64,000 nucleotides of DNA from Macropodus opercularis (lineage: Eukaryota > Chordata > Actinopteri > Anabantiformes > Osphronemidae): positions 16,972,001-17,036,000 of the forward strand of contig CM061109.1 in the NCBI GenBank assembly GCA_030770545.1, written 5' to 3'. The translations under genes were made by a program, and so were the position numbers. The notes under the pieces are model-generated. The model worked only from the letters and a program-made list of their open reading frames with translations. It had not been told where the DNA came from and made no database searches. Numbering within the stretch: position 1 is the stretch's first letter; the number at the start of each line of letters is the position of its first letter. Shown here piece by piece: positions 9,724 to 21,160 of this stretch.

Positions 9724-11603
9724 CTGTAGAAGGGATAACACACATTTGAATGGAACTTGGAGCGTTACAGTCTTTGGGCTAAGAAGACAATCGTGGTCCC
9801 TGTTTAATATGGTTGCAGCCATTGCCACATTGAAACGCGTACTCTCTCTTTATCCATACCTGTTTTTCATAAGACGGACTTCCCGTTTGCGGGTGACCTC
9901 CTCGGTGGCTCCCTGAGTGGGAAGTGCTGGGGAAGAGGCCATCACCACCCCTGGGGCAATGGTGCTGGCAGGAGCTGCTCGGATCTGATAGGCCTGGACG
10001 TCACCAGAGGCAGCTGAGAGGTGTGGTTGGGAGAAACGTCACGTCAGATGTTATTACTTGCCAAAGCTGTTCCCCAGTTTGAAGACCCACAGTACAACAT
10101 GTTTTGGATTTGCCAAAGATCCAGAAATGATCGCTCAGAACAGAATAAAATGAGTACAATAAAAAAAAAAAAACGATCCCACTCTGACCTTGAACCACCA
10201 CCTGGTTACTGGGAACCAGTATTTGCTGGCCATCACTGGTCTGTGCGTACTGGAGGATGGTGGCTCCAGGCTGAGCGGCTGCGGCTGCGTTGGTCATGGT
10301 AAGCGTCTGAAGGCCCTGTACGCCGTCGGTGCCATTATTTGCCAGCTGAATGGCCCCACCCTGTGTGATTGCAACTGTGTGCAGAGAAGCAGGGATAAGC
10401 ATCAATAATAAAAAGATTCTAGTATGATCATTCAGAAGAAAGACGTCGATAAAAGATCAGCCTACAGCCTCAGATGCAGCTAAGCTGAGCCAGCTATCAC
10501 CTACTGTATTGACCGCTGCTGGTCTGGTAGATGGGAGTTGGCACAGTAACAGTGGTAATTGCTGGTGTGGCCGCTGCTGCAGATGAATCTTCCTCAGCCT
10601 TTTCCTCCTCGATGCGAGGGACGGCTGGTGCGTCAGACGAAAGGTCGTTCAGGATTTTCCTGTTGGGACAAACAACTGTGGGAGCTACACACAAATCTAG
10701 CGGGCAGGGTTATTGGGAGGTCATGAGCTGAGAAACTTCACACGTAGACATGTGAAATGCTACATTGACTAAGCATCAGCAGATTTTCACAACGCAAGTT
10801 TACACTAGTTTTCATTCCAAGTTTTAGATGCTCATGAGCCAAAAAATTTCTTTTATGCAAAAAAATACTTTAACGATGTTCCTTTGCAACAAACACAGTT
10901 CAACTATATTCAATATAGTTATAGTATAGTTCAATACTGTACTGAAAGAAAAAAGACAATGATGCATTAAATAAAATTCTACTTCAAAACAAAATGCATT
11001 CTTCAAAGAGCTTTGGTAACTGAACTGAAATAATGAGTATTTTTTAATTCTTGAAGTCACGTCGTGAGATCGCGTTTACCTGTATGAGGGGCGTCGTGAC
11101 AGAATCTCTCTGCGTTTCTGAGAATCGGTCACACTGTCTACGGACTCCTGAGAGTCTTCACTTTCTGCGATGGTGGAGATCTGAAACACACACATACAGG
11201 CTGAAATGTATCACACAAACCTCATTTCATGAAACTGATCTAAAAGTAGAATTGCACACGTCTGTGTTTACCTGTACAGCCTGGACGTGTGGAGACTGGA
11301 TAACAGATGGCTGTGCAGCCTGGATGACACCATGGACCTGAACCGTCTGTCCATTGGGAAGCTGAACCAGCGTTACTGTGGGACCTGTTGCTGTGGCGTG
11401 GCCTGCCGTCATGGATACCTGAAACACAGGAGTCTGTCTGTCTGTTTTTTAAATATTTGGTAAGCAACACGTAGAAAAACAGAGGTAATTTGTGTTACCT
11501 GGGCTAAGGTGGCGATCTGTGCTGAGGTGATCTGGTGGCTCTCTGTTTCAGTCACAGCAGTATCTGCCCCCTGCTGAGCCTCAGCTCCTGACTCCATCTT
11601 CAT
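9579..11603 (-). CDS. creb1: creb1, cAMP responsive element binding protein 1 (complete CDS, 7 exons, 330 aa)
   Basis: A nuclear bZIP transcription activator. It binds CRE (TGACGTCA) as a dimer and recruits CBP/p300 when the KID serine is phosphorylated by PKA and other kinases. Coding exons: 11603-11499, 11418-11272, 11180-11080, 10659-10505, 10374-10189, 10013-9860 and 9723-9579; every phase closes, totalling 993 bases including TAG. The start was chosen at MKMESGAE, equivalent to human MTMESGAE. In order: a glutamine-containing Q1 region (residues about 1-84), KID with LSRRPSYRKIL (Ser116, equal to Ser119 of the 327-residue human form), the Q2 region (about 150-260, with a run of five alanines), and the basic region and leucine zipper at the C-terminus. 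Teleosts have two creb1 paralogues; I cannot tell which one this is. The introns between coding exons are only 80-420 bp. Confidence 0.97.
9860..10013 (-). CDS. creb1: creb1 exon 7 (end of Q2 and start of basic region)
   Basis: A 154-base exon encoding AASGDVQAYQIRAAPASTIA onward, then VMASSPALPTQ and the first basic residues RKREVRLMKN. The GTATGG donor splits an arginine codon. Confidence 0.96.
10189..10374 (-). CDS. creb1: creb1 exon 6 (Q2 region)
   Basis: A 186-base exon starting IAITQGGAIQLANNGTDGVQ and ending ILVPSNQVVVQ. It contains a five-alanine run (TNAAAAAQ), slightly longer than in the human protein as remembered. This is the constitutive activation region that contacts TFIID. 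Confidence 0.96.
10505..10659 (-). CDS. creb1: creb1 exon 5 (second KID helix and Q2 start)
   Basis: A 155-base exon encoding KILNDLSSDAPAVPRIEEEK (KID helix B) and then ITTVTVPTPIYQTSSGQY. It ends at a GTAGGT donor with one base of the isoleucine codon. Confidence 0.96.
11080..11180 (-). CDS. creb1: creb1 exon 4 (KID with PKA site)
   Basis: A 101-base exon encoding ISTIAESEDSQESVDSVTDS then QKRREILSRRPSY. It holds the RRPS phosphoacceptor motif and the upstream acidic casein-kinase-type serines. The codon for the following arginine is split across the next intron. Confidence 0.97.
11272..11418 (-). CDS. creb1: creb1 exon 3 (Q1 region)
   Basis: A 147-base, phase 0 exon encoding 49 residues, including GPTVTLVQLPNGQTVQVHGV and IQAAQPSVIQSP. 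It is nearly identical to vertebrate CREB1 Q1. Confidence 0.96.
11499..11603 (-). CDS. creb1: creb1 exon 2, first coding exon
   Basis: The exon begins at a CAG acceptor near 11611, with a short 5' leader before the ATG at 11603. It encodes 35 residues beginning MKMESGAEAQQGADTAVTET and ends in ATLAQ at a GTAACA donor, phase 0. Confidence 0.95.
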
Positions 11604-11611
11604 TGGGTGAG

Positions 11612-13309
11612 CTGAGGATGACCATTTGAAAAAAATTGGGAGACTGACTTTACGGGGACCGGCAGAAATCGCAGCTCCAGCTAACCGCTAGCAACTTTAG
11701 GAAACCACATAAAAACACACATGCAAGGGGAAAACGAATTAAATGTGCCAACAAAAGAGAAACTACTCATTTCCACTCAAATAGGAAATGCTTTAAATGC
11801 AAACATTAAAAATATTCTTGTCATGTGACTCATGTCAAATTTCTATTCTACGATAATTTGTATATATTGTGTAGTGGTGCGGGCGGAGTGGATCGGTATC
11901 TCCTAGCACAGCAGTGAACGGGGCAGGGGTCCTGAAGACTGGGTGTGGGAAATGTTGCACATAGTGTATTACTATATGATTACATTACTCAGGGCTTCAC
12001 ACACTGTGTGGTAAGCTTCCCTCTATGTGTTAGGAACTATTTTGTCTTCATGCTCATGTTTTGTTTTAATACAGTTTATAAACATTGTTTATTCTGCCTA
12101 CTTCACTGTTTTGCTGCTGCAAGTCTAAAAACTCAATTTGGGGCCTGAGATCTGTTACACAGTCACATTAGATTAGTGGTTTCTACTTGTCCATGCTTGA
12201 ACTTGTGAGCAACTCGAATGCTGCTAAAGCTGCAGCAATCTTCTGCACTGCCACATCTAGAACGGGACAAATACTCATTGGGCACTTTATTAGGAACACC
12301 AGTAAAGTCCAATACAGCTAATCTGACATTAATTCTATTGTTACAAGGTTTTAAATTCTCCCGTCCACAGGTTTTGGAATTAGAAAGCAAAGAAATCATG
12401 GTTTATACATCCTTATATATCACTCCTGCTCACAGGCTTGAGCACAGCTGCAGCTTTATGTTTAAATACACGAGGACACATCGTGTCATTGGTGTGAGTC
12501 TGGTGAACACTGGCTGCAGCGCAGGGCGCGCAGATCTGGGACGCGCTGTTCTCTGCGCTCAGTGATCTCACACCGTGCGTAGCTTCCCTCCGCAGCATGA
12601 TTGGCTTTACACGTTTCTCCCTCTGCTTTTCAAAAAATCACTCGGATGCTCCGTGTGTGACAGCGGAGCCACATGGCCGGGCAACGCCCCCCCTCGCTGC
12701 TCAGCGCACCGGTCACATCCCGAGGGGGATAAAGCGCAGCGTTCGACACTAAAGCCACATGTGCGCTACACGTCCGGGCCTCGCTTCATGTTTGCAGCGC
12801 GCAGCCAAACGCGACCGCTTCAATGGGCGATTTCCAACAAGACCGAATGAATGGAGAATAGACATTTAGACGCTTGTCCACCAAGCAGCGACGCGACGTT
12901 GAGCGACCGTAAAGGCGTCAATAATCCGCGCGAGACACAAATTAAGTCGTGCAAATTAAAAGACACAACATCACGACTGATGGTTAAAACGCGCCGCAGA
13001 AACGGCGCAAATCTCTGCACGTAGATGCTATTTCCATTAGCATCGTTAGCCGGCGGGGCGAAAGACTCCGAGAAAGCCCCGTGACGGTTGTGATGAGTTA
13101 ACACTCAAACTGTCGCCGTGTTTCTCCGCCAAAGCCTCCCAGCGGCTCCGTTTCTCCCAAACAGCCGCAGCCTCCCCTCCCTCCATCCTGCTACAAATGC
13201 ACCGCGGCGCCATGATCTCTTTGTTTCCTCCGGGCCGAACCCGACCAGACCGACACGTTCTGCAGCCGCGTCCCGTGTCTCTGAACCCCGGACACCGCTC
13301 CGTCCTTAC
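11612..13309 (-). other. creb1: creb1 intron 1
   Basis: A 1.7-kb intron from the putative noncoding exon to exon 2. It contains part of the CpG island and a transposon remnant near 12270. No coding exon was found. Confidence 0.5.
12264..12302 (+). mobile_element. DNA-transposon end remnant (Tc1-like, teleost type)
   Basis: Contains gcactttattaggaacacc, close to the end sequence (CACTTTATTAGGTACACC) that I remember from a common fish Tc1-like element. Only the end is recognisable. Confidence 0.45.
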
Positions 13310-13520
13310 CGATACAGACTCCCTTCGTCACTCCCGGGCCTCCGGAGCTCCACTTTTATTCTGGCCGACACGTAAGAGCCCGCGTCAGGCTACACCTCCG
13401 CCGCGTCACCGGGAACAACAACACGGAGATTGGAGAAGGACGAGAAAGCAGATGGCGACGTTGGCCGGAAATGCACGAAGAACGAACGGAGAGAGGCGGA
13501 GAAGAACGAGCCGAAGCGAT
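12480..13520 (-). promoter_or_regulatory. creb1: creb1 CpG island / promoter
   Basis: Rich in CpG (gcgcgcag, cgcgcgag, acgcgcc and similar words), unlike the AT-rich flanks. Three CGTCA half-CREs, all in the same orientation, occur at 13326-13330, 13383-13387 and 13404-13408. The island covers the putative first exon and the start of intron 1. Confidence 0.6.
13310..13450 (-). other. creb1: creb1 probable noncoding exon 1
   Basis: Within the CpG-rich block there is a strong minus-strand donor GTAAGGAC starting at 13309. It would splice to the acceptor in front of exon 2 (near 11612). This fits vertebrate CREB1, whose first exon is noncoding. The 5' end is not determined. An ATGGCGAC (YY1-like) element near 13452 may mark the start region. 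Confidence 0.5.
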
Positions 13521-13711
13521 TCATACCGACAAAGTCCCGTCGGGCCAAGCGCTTACAAATAACACCATTCCACAAAAGGCATTTTAAAAGATGTAAGTCA
13601 ACCATATTGAGAGACTATATTTTATTACAACAAAAGCAAAACAGAATTTGTGTCTCTACAAAACGGTTGTTTGTAATAACGTAATAAAAGGTCCCAGAAA
13701 AGGGGCATTGA

Positions 13712-13745
13712 CAAATACATACAATACATACAATAAATACAATAC
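13712..13745. repeat. Short tandem repeat (ataca/aata type)
   Basis: Imperfect tandem copies of atacaat over about 34 bp. Confidence 0.7.
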
Positions 13746-15960
13746 TGCTCCACACAGTGATTTTAAATGTCTTGTTTTGGTAGAAATGTGCTCTGTAGCG
13801 TATTTATTCACCGCCAGAGGGAAGCATAAGACCAAGTGAAGGGTCCCAGTAACAGAGTCTGTCTGGATGAGACAAACCAAAACCTCGCAGTTAGTTTGAC
13901 GACTGTCACGAGTCTGGTTCATAATCATCACCAACGTAAGACTGAGTTTGCAGTTTGTACTCTGATCCTCTGTGAATGTCAGGATGGACGCAACATTCTC
14001 CAGAACTGAGAATGACTGAAATGCCTTAACGCAGTCAATCATCACTACAATACCTTCATTTACATGTAACGAATGACTGCAAATATGTAAAACAAAGTAA
14101 AATACTGAAAAATCCAGCCACTGTCAAAAACACAAGGTTTTACAATCAAGAATGAAAATGCTCTGTTTTTCGCTGTTGCCTGTTTCCCCGTCCTTTCAAA
14201 CATCAAACCTCCAAATGGCAAACGTCACATCTAATCTAACAGAGCTGCATTTCTTCTAATGGAGCCACAGCCTGACACAGGACAGACAGGCAGCTGGGCC
14301 TTTGTCTGCCCAGATGGTGGCGCTGTAGAGCTGCGTGAACTCCCTAACCATGTGCTCCTCATCCTGCACCTCCCTCCTCCTCCTCCTCCTTCTCCTCAGC
14401 GACAGCACCGTGTGTCATCACGTAGATATGTGGAGTTTATCAAGGCAATTCCTTTTATAATCCTCCTGATGCTCGTTGCCGGTGTTTTATCTGTTTAATA
14501 GCATTTTACTGCTGCACACCATAAAAAACACCCTTTTTATTGTGACACCAAACACATTGTTTGGGGAATTGACCCCGGCTGGGTAATGAACAGGAGTGAA
14601 TTTGCAGCCAGTTATAAAAAAATAAAAAAATAAAACACAGAAGGGGAGGAGGGGGAGACCGTTTAGACCCAAAGAGGAGAGGAGGAATATTTTACAAGTG
14701 GGGGGAGAACGCCCCCGTTCTCCACGTCCCATTAGAGGTTTCAAGGCTGCTGGTTTTTAGCTGTTTTCTGGTTTTACAGGTTTGTCATCCATTAGTCAAC
14801 CATCACTTATTTGCATGGAAAAAACAAAGAATGCAGCTTTTTAATGCCATTGCTTAGCTGAGTATGTATCACAAGACCCCATAAAAAACAATAATAAAAG
14901 CTGGTTAAATAAACAGAGAAACACGATGAACGCATGATACACAGGGACACGCTGAATTATTAAAACGATATGGATCATATGCTGTGAACTTCACAATATC
15001 ATCCACACTCTAATTAAGGAAACGTCTATTTCGAGTTCAGAGACCTGGAGAATATGTGCTAAGTAGCCCTGAGGCTGTTCTGGATGACTGTACTGTACCA
15101 ACGCAACCAACTACCACTACTACTACGACTGCTACTCGCACAGGTGTAGTCTCTGTTTAAAGATATTTCAGCACTGAGATAGTGGTTTTATGCAGTCAGC
15201 TCTACCTGCAACCACCACTAACAGTTTACTGATACAGACAGTTTACCAAAGACTGAAGACATCATACATACAAACAGCCATAGACGACACATTGTGTAGC
15301 GTTCAAGTCGCTTTCACCTTAATCCATTTCAGAAGGATGAAACAAATGCCTGTAAATAAGCCGGTGTCGTAGTTTTAATGGCCATGTGTGAGGTTTTATT
15401 CTAAGTGTAATTACGGTTTAAAAGACATGAGGTAGATGCAGCATAATGAAAGATACGTTGCATTCTGGGTAATGTAGGATGCGATGTTTTTGTTCTACAG
15501 AATGGATCCTGTGTTGAAATACCATAAAAGCAAGGAACTAATACAAGAGCAAACAAATAAGTATTTTATTGCCCCACGATACTCATGCTTTACATTTTTA
15601 TGAGCACCAGCTCTGTTTGTATTCAGCATGTTAGACAGGCAAGGTCTTTCAATTTTCACTCAGCTGAAACCCCTGCTGCTCAGTTTGACTAACACTTGGA
15701 GTGTTTCTGACACTTGCATAAGAAACTGTGAAAGGTTACCTTTCTGGTAAGATCCTGTTTGTGTGTATCATCAGTCAGAAGCATTTTATTCCCGACCTTG
15801 TTATCTGAGGTGCTTTTGTGTGAAATAAAGATGTGGAACTTATTAATATTTCCAGCACTTAACAATAGACAGTGAGTAACATGTTAAAACGATAAGTAGT
15901 AGATTTTGTAGGGGAATATTTGACAGAGACAGAGTGTGTTGTCAAGTAGAAATAAAACTG

Positions 15961-15963
<3 letters not shown>

Positions 15964-15994
<31 letters not shown>
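15964..15994. repeat. (CA)n microsatellite
   Basis: 31 bp of uninterrupted CA dinucleotides. A TG run of similar length follows 50 bp later, making an inverted pair. Confidence 0.95.
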
Positions 15995-15996
<2 letters not shown>

Positions 15997-16038
15997 TGTG
16001 TTTATGATAATAGACCAAATGCCTCTATTGATTCTTTC

Positions 16039-16044
<6 letters not shown>

Positions 16045-16070
<26 letters not shown>
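16045..16070. repeat. (TG)n microsatellite
   Basis: 26 bp of TG dinucleotides, the inverted partner of the CA run at 15964-15994. Confidence 0.95.
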
Positions 16071-16360
16071 GGAAGAATGGTGTTTTTATCTCCAGATGGT
16101 TGACTGAGACTTGGCTGGTTGGTGCAGAGAGTCAGAGAGAGAAAAGCAGGCAGAAGGCGTCTTTTCTACTCGAGCTCAACTAGATGTGTGTTGGTGTGTG
16201 CTGCGTCTGCCAACCTGTCTGTGTGCGTGTGTGTACATGCGTGTGTGTGTTTGTGTGACTGACCTTGAAAAAGGAGCCTCTTGGAGGAGAGAGGCACGAG
16301 GATCCCCCCACATCCACCCCCTCACCCCCCGCTGTGCCCCCCTCGGGTAAAGAAAGACTG

Positions 16361-16711
16361 CCCTCTCATCCTCGGTCTTCTTCCTCTCTCTTCCGCTGTT
16401 CTTTTCTTTTCCTCCTTTTCTCTTCCTCTTTCAGACACATTCATTCTTTTTCCTCTCCTGTTTGTCTCACTTTGTTAGCTCTCCTCCTTCTTCTTTTATT
16501 GTCTTTCGTTTCTACATATTGATTCCTCTCGTCTCCTTGTCTCCTTCCCTTTCGTGATCTGTCTTTCTTTAGGTTTCCTCTTTCTGCTTCCTTGTCTTCT
16601 CTCCTTGTTTCATCTTTCCACTCATCTTTTCTCATAGTTTTATTTTCCTCTCGCATCTTTTCACTCCTCTCGTTTCCTTGTCTCCTGTCTCTGCATATCA
16701 TCTCCCTTCAC
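16361..16711. repeat. Polypyrimidine (CT-rich) tract
   Basis: About 350 bp made mostly of C and T on the plus strand, in irregular cttcct/tctcct words. It produces a spurious minus-strand frame rich in Arg, Lys and Glu. Such tracts can form triplex DNA. Confidence 0.85.
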
Positions 16712-17443
16712 ACTGAATAAATGTGGACTCATCCAACACCTCCTTTCAGCAGCCAAGGTGCTCTGCATGAAAGAGAAAAGGAAAAAAAGGAAAAAGCCCA
16801 GACACGTCTAAAGAAAAGGAGAGCAGGGAATCAAATGCCAAACTAAACGTTCTTTGAAAAGCGTTGGCGATGGCGAGATGTCCAGGGGGTAATTTAAAAA
16901 AACCTGCCACGGGAAACGGTCAAAGAGTCGGTGTGACAGTCTGTCTGCGATACGCTTCACATGCACAAAGGGTCCGAACACAGCGCTTTGATTCCTTCAT
17001 AACACTTGTATCAGCATGTTGCGGTCTTTTCTCTTGTACGTTTTAAATTTGGCCTGTTGCTGTTTAATACCACAGATGTAGAGTCTTCACGGTGCATTTG
17101 CTGCTTCATATTTCATTTCACAACCTAACGTTTTGGTTCTTATACATGGGTAAATTATGGCATCTGTTTCATTCAGTCCTCTGACACTATTCAACCAGAG
17201 ACAGATGATCACGGACTACAAAGCACTGAAAGGTGTCAAACCAGGGAAGAAAAGCTCACACAATGAAAGCTTGCTTATCAAAGGTTTGTGTTGCCTCGTG
17301 TGTTTTGATTTTGCTTATGATCAATATTTTATTCCAAACAGAGCTAAACCAAACAAGACATACAGTAACAGTACAAAGCAATTCCTGATGACTCAAATAC
17401 AATGCAAATGAAGGTTATTGAGAGTTGCTGCTCTGGATTGAAT

Positions 17444-17484
17444 TAGACAGGTGTACCTAATAAAGTGGCCACTGAGTGCACATA
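17444..17484 (-). mobile_element. DNA-transposon end remnant (Tc1-like, teleost type)
   Basis: Contains ggtgtacctaataaagtggc followed by cactgagtg. This is the inverse of the CACTTTATTAGGTACACC end seen at 12264 and 23650, and the best-preserved of the three copies. Confidence 0.55.
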
Positions 17485-18989
17485 AAGGATCGAAGGAAAG
17501 AAAAAAGCTTTGGGTGAGCCTGTTTGCTGCCTTCGATAAATGCAACGTCCTTACAGTTATGACAACTAATTCGGAGTCAAACAGTGAGTCGGTGGAGGAA
17601 CGGGAAATGAACAGATGGGCTTCGACTGTGTGGGTGGCATTTAAATGACAGTGTGCTGAATAAATAACATTAGCTTTCATTTAATAGGACTTAGAAAACA
17701 ATCACTGCCCCAAATAAAGCTGAGGGGGCATGTACGCACACACAGCAGATTAAGTGTATGTCTTACAGTGATGCAGGTATAACTCTTAAAAAGCACCAAA
17801 ATTCCCAGTAGAGTGTGGCTGACTGCACAAGCACTTACACAACTACTATTCAGCAACGTCTAACACACTACACATGATGGTTTTTGACAACCTGTACATC
17901 TTTTCAGCATGTTGTCAACTTCAAGGCTACCAAACTGTAAACGCTGGCTCTGAGGCCCACAGATCCAGCCACCAGCCTCTCACTGCATCCGTCATATCTG
18001 CCACAGCCGATCTCTCCCGCTCTGACTCATGGGTTCAGACTCGGCAGACTGACAGAAGCCTGGCTGTTTATGACTCCTCTGTCTGCACACAGGCACAAAC
18101 GCGCTCATCGAGCTGCACCAACACGCCCGGAGTCACCGTTTGCCATTTGCATGTGCAGGTGGAGGGTAAATCCTGTGCCGACGTTCCAGTAGACTCGTTT
18201 CATCTGCCTAATCCATCTTTTCCTTGTTTCCGAGATGACCTTTAAATGGTGGAGAAAGGGGCATGAAAAAAGCAAGAGGAGACCTTTATCAGTGGAGTGT
18301 AGCCTTATATTGCAATTTTCCACTTTGTCACTTTGAAAATTTGTGCTAAGCGTTCGGTAACTAGACTGTTCACTGCTTTGATCCCATACATTTTTATGAC
18401 ACACTTTTTTAACAGATTCCTTGCAGTTTCGGAAAAAACACGTCTCACATTTCTGTGTATCCTAATTTTTACATTCACTCTCTGAGGCGGCCGACTTCTC
18501 ATTTCTCCTCGGCAAAGACTGAGTGCATGCAGAGGAGGAGTGGGAGGCGAGAGCAGGCGAGCGGCGGAGGCCTTAGCAGGGCTATTTTTATGAGGCTCAT
18601 AATAAAGATATGGAGATGAAGCATCTACATGCTACCTGAGGACCCTCTCTCTGCTCCCTGTCGAGCCCGACAACCTCCTTTCTTGTGGCTTGCTCCCTGG
18701 CTCCCGTGGAGGATAGAGAGAACAGGCTGAGATGAATGAGAGTAATAACCCGTCTGTCAGGAGAGAGAGAGAGAGAAAGGGAGCAGTGGGGAGGGTCACT
18801 GTGGTGTAAACACCACAGCACAAGCTTGCAGGTCCTCGGTTCTATTTTTACTGCTACACGGGGGGACGAGGAGGAGGAGGAGAACAGGCGACGGAGGGAA
18901 GAGGAAGTGCTATGAAAATGTGAGCGCTGCATTATTCATGGACCCAGTGGAGGAGTATGGACAGCGGCCGGGACATCGTTCACAGCCTG

Positions 18990-19022
18990 CACACACACAC
19001 ACACACACGCACACACACGCAC

Positions 19023-19058
<36 letters not shown>

Positions 19059-19059
19059 G

Positions 19060-19092
<33 letters not shown>

Positions 19093-19117
19093 GCACACAC
19101 ACTTGCGCGCACACACA

Positions 19118-19155
<38 letters not shown>
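18990..19155. repeat. Long CA repeat with CG interruptions
   Basis: About 165 bp of CA dinucleotides broken by CGCGCG blocks (for example near 19031, 19071 and 19105). It is almost entirely alternating purine-pyrimidine, the kind of sequence that favours Z-DNA. Confidence 0.95.
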
Positions 19156-19157
<2 letters not shown>

Positions 19158-21112
19158 CTGCTCTATCCTCACAAAGATGCTCACTGATATAATAGATTCC
19201 TTAGCCAGTAACTTTAAAGGGCAATGCCACCGATTTTATAGAGCACCGCTTATCAAGCGGCAGGTCCAGCTGCAGAAGGCCGTTTGTTGTGCCAGTTGTA
19301 CTTGGCACAAATTAGCCACTAAAACTTTCTGTATACACCACGTTTCACAATAAGGCTTCATTTGAACGTTTGTGCGTGTTTGTTTCTCATCCAGATTCCT
19401 AAGGTGCGTTTTTTGTGTCTCCTGGGTTGTATTCGCATTCACGCTCATATTTCATAGCATATTTATGGATTTATTCCCGTCCATATCTGATACCCTGATA
19501 TCCTTGCGTGTTTGTGCATCATGATTCTCTGCTGTGTGTGTGCGTGTGTCCATAGATGCCGTATTATTTACATGGATGAGTGACCTTCAGGGCTTGTGTC
19601 ATGCTCAGTGAAACACTTCGTGCCGTAACTGTCCACAGGTTCCAGCTCTACTCGCTCTTTCAAACTGGCGTGAATATCATGTTTCCTCATAGTGGAGCAG
19701 AATCAAAACAGTTTTATGTTACACTCTAACAAACTCATGACAGTGATATTTAGCAGTGGTATAAATAGGTCTGCCCACTTATGTGTGGCCATGTTCTAAA
19801 AATACCGCCCTGTCCTGGATGCAATGAAAACAAGCACTGGAGGACAGTATTACTATACAGGTGGAGCTGGTAGGATGAATTCATTACAGTAAGAGACAGC
19901 TGGGTTCCACCTGTTGTCACTCTTTGACGCCAGCGTCATTATACGTGTTTCCCAGTTCTCTTAATCTCACCCACACTGGTCTAAGTGTTTCTCTCCGAGA
20001 GAAACCAAGGAGTTTTACCGGACGGGAGACAGCATCATCTGCTGCATCTACATTCTTTCTGATGACAGTGGCTCGTCTTTGTACTTTGGTTGATTGAGTT
20101 ACTTGTCGCACCGGAGTTTGTAAAAAAATAAAAACATATCCCTTCATTAATTAAGATGCATGTGCTGGTTTATTAAACCCTGTAGCCCATCCTGTATTTC
20201 ACTGTCCTCAGTGTCACATGCTGAGAGATTCTGGCTTTTAATAACACATTGGTTGGTAAAGTCTATTTTTACATTCATTACCCATCAATGCAGATTTATA
20301 GAAAAGCATTAGCCTAATCACCTACAGGTTTGCACCACGGTGATGTGTCAGTCCGTTAAACGCTTCGGTAAAGAACTGTCTCCCTGCTTATCTCTACCCA
20401 ACGTAACAGCGGCCCAAGGGACGTCCTTGAAGACGGAGGAGTGGAACAACGAGCAGGCAAGGAGAACTGGAATAACTCATTGATATGTAAACCAACCGTT
20501 CCTTTCAGGTGCTAATGAAAAACATCCTTAGATGTTTATTATAAAATAGCCTTGTTCTTTCCGAGATGCACTTTATGTGCAAATATTTCACAGAAAGGGA
20601 AAAGGTTTGAATGTTGATGGCGATTTAATAAATATGTAGAGCGTCAGTTTTAAATCTGCTGTGTCTGATCTAATTGCAGACACGTTTCCTTAATATTCAG
20701 CCTGATGTGACTCATGTGTTAAATTTTATATGTGGGTTTTGGAAGGAAGACTGAGTCACCAGTATGTGTGGCAGAGTGTAAGTGCTTAATTAATCCCAAC
20801 CAAATGAGGCATTAACATGAGTTTATGACTACTAATAAAACAGTGAAATGTGCTCTTCCCTTTCCAGACTCTTCTTCACCATTTCCACTATTATTTCTCT
20901 TGAGCTCCATCTGGCACGGACTTATTAATTTATTTGCTACGGTAATGGGACTTTTCATTAGCTATGATTCATTTGGCGGCCGTGGTGAAGCCATGGCGTG
21001 GTGCCACCTGTCCCCTCACCTCTCCACTCAGCCCAGCTCACCTCCATTCGACCCTGGGACCTGAGCTGAGAGAGCAGCAGCTTCCTGCGGAGTCACGGAA
21101 GACAGCGAGACA

Positions 21113-21113
<1 letters not shown>

Positions 21114-21144
<31 letters not shown>

Positions 21145-21160
21145 TTGTGTGTGTGTGCGT
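21114..21160. repeat. (TG)n microsatellite
   Basis: Nearly perfect TG repeat of about 47 bp with a single TTTG interruption and CG at both ends. Confidence 0.95.

Noticed and set aside
16441..16701. Arg/Lys/Glu-rich minus-strand open frame
   Set aside because: It is a translation of the polypyrimidine tract; no protein family fits.
18920..19192. His/Thr-rich and Cys/Val-rich open frames on both strands
   Set aside because: They are translations of the CA repeat, not genes.
19210..19240. aaagggcaatgccaccgatt, similar to the start of a fish repeat
   Set aside because: Only about 25 bases match and nothing following supports the family.
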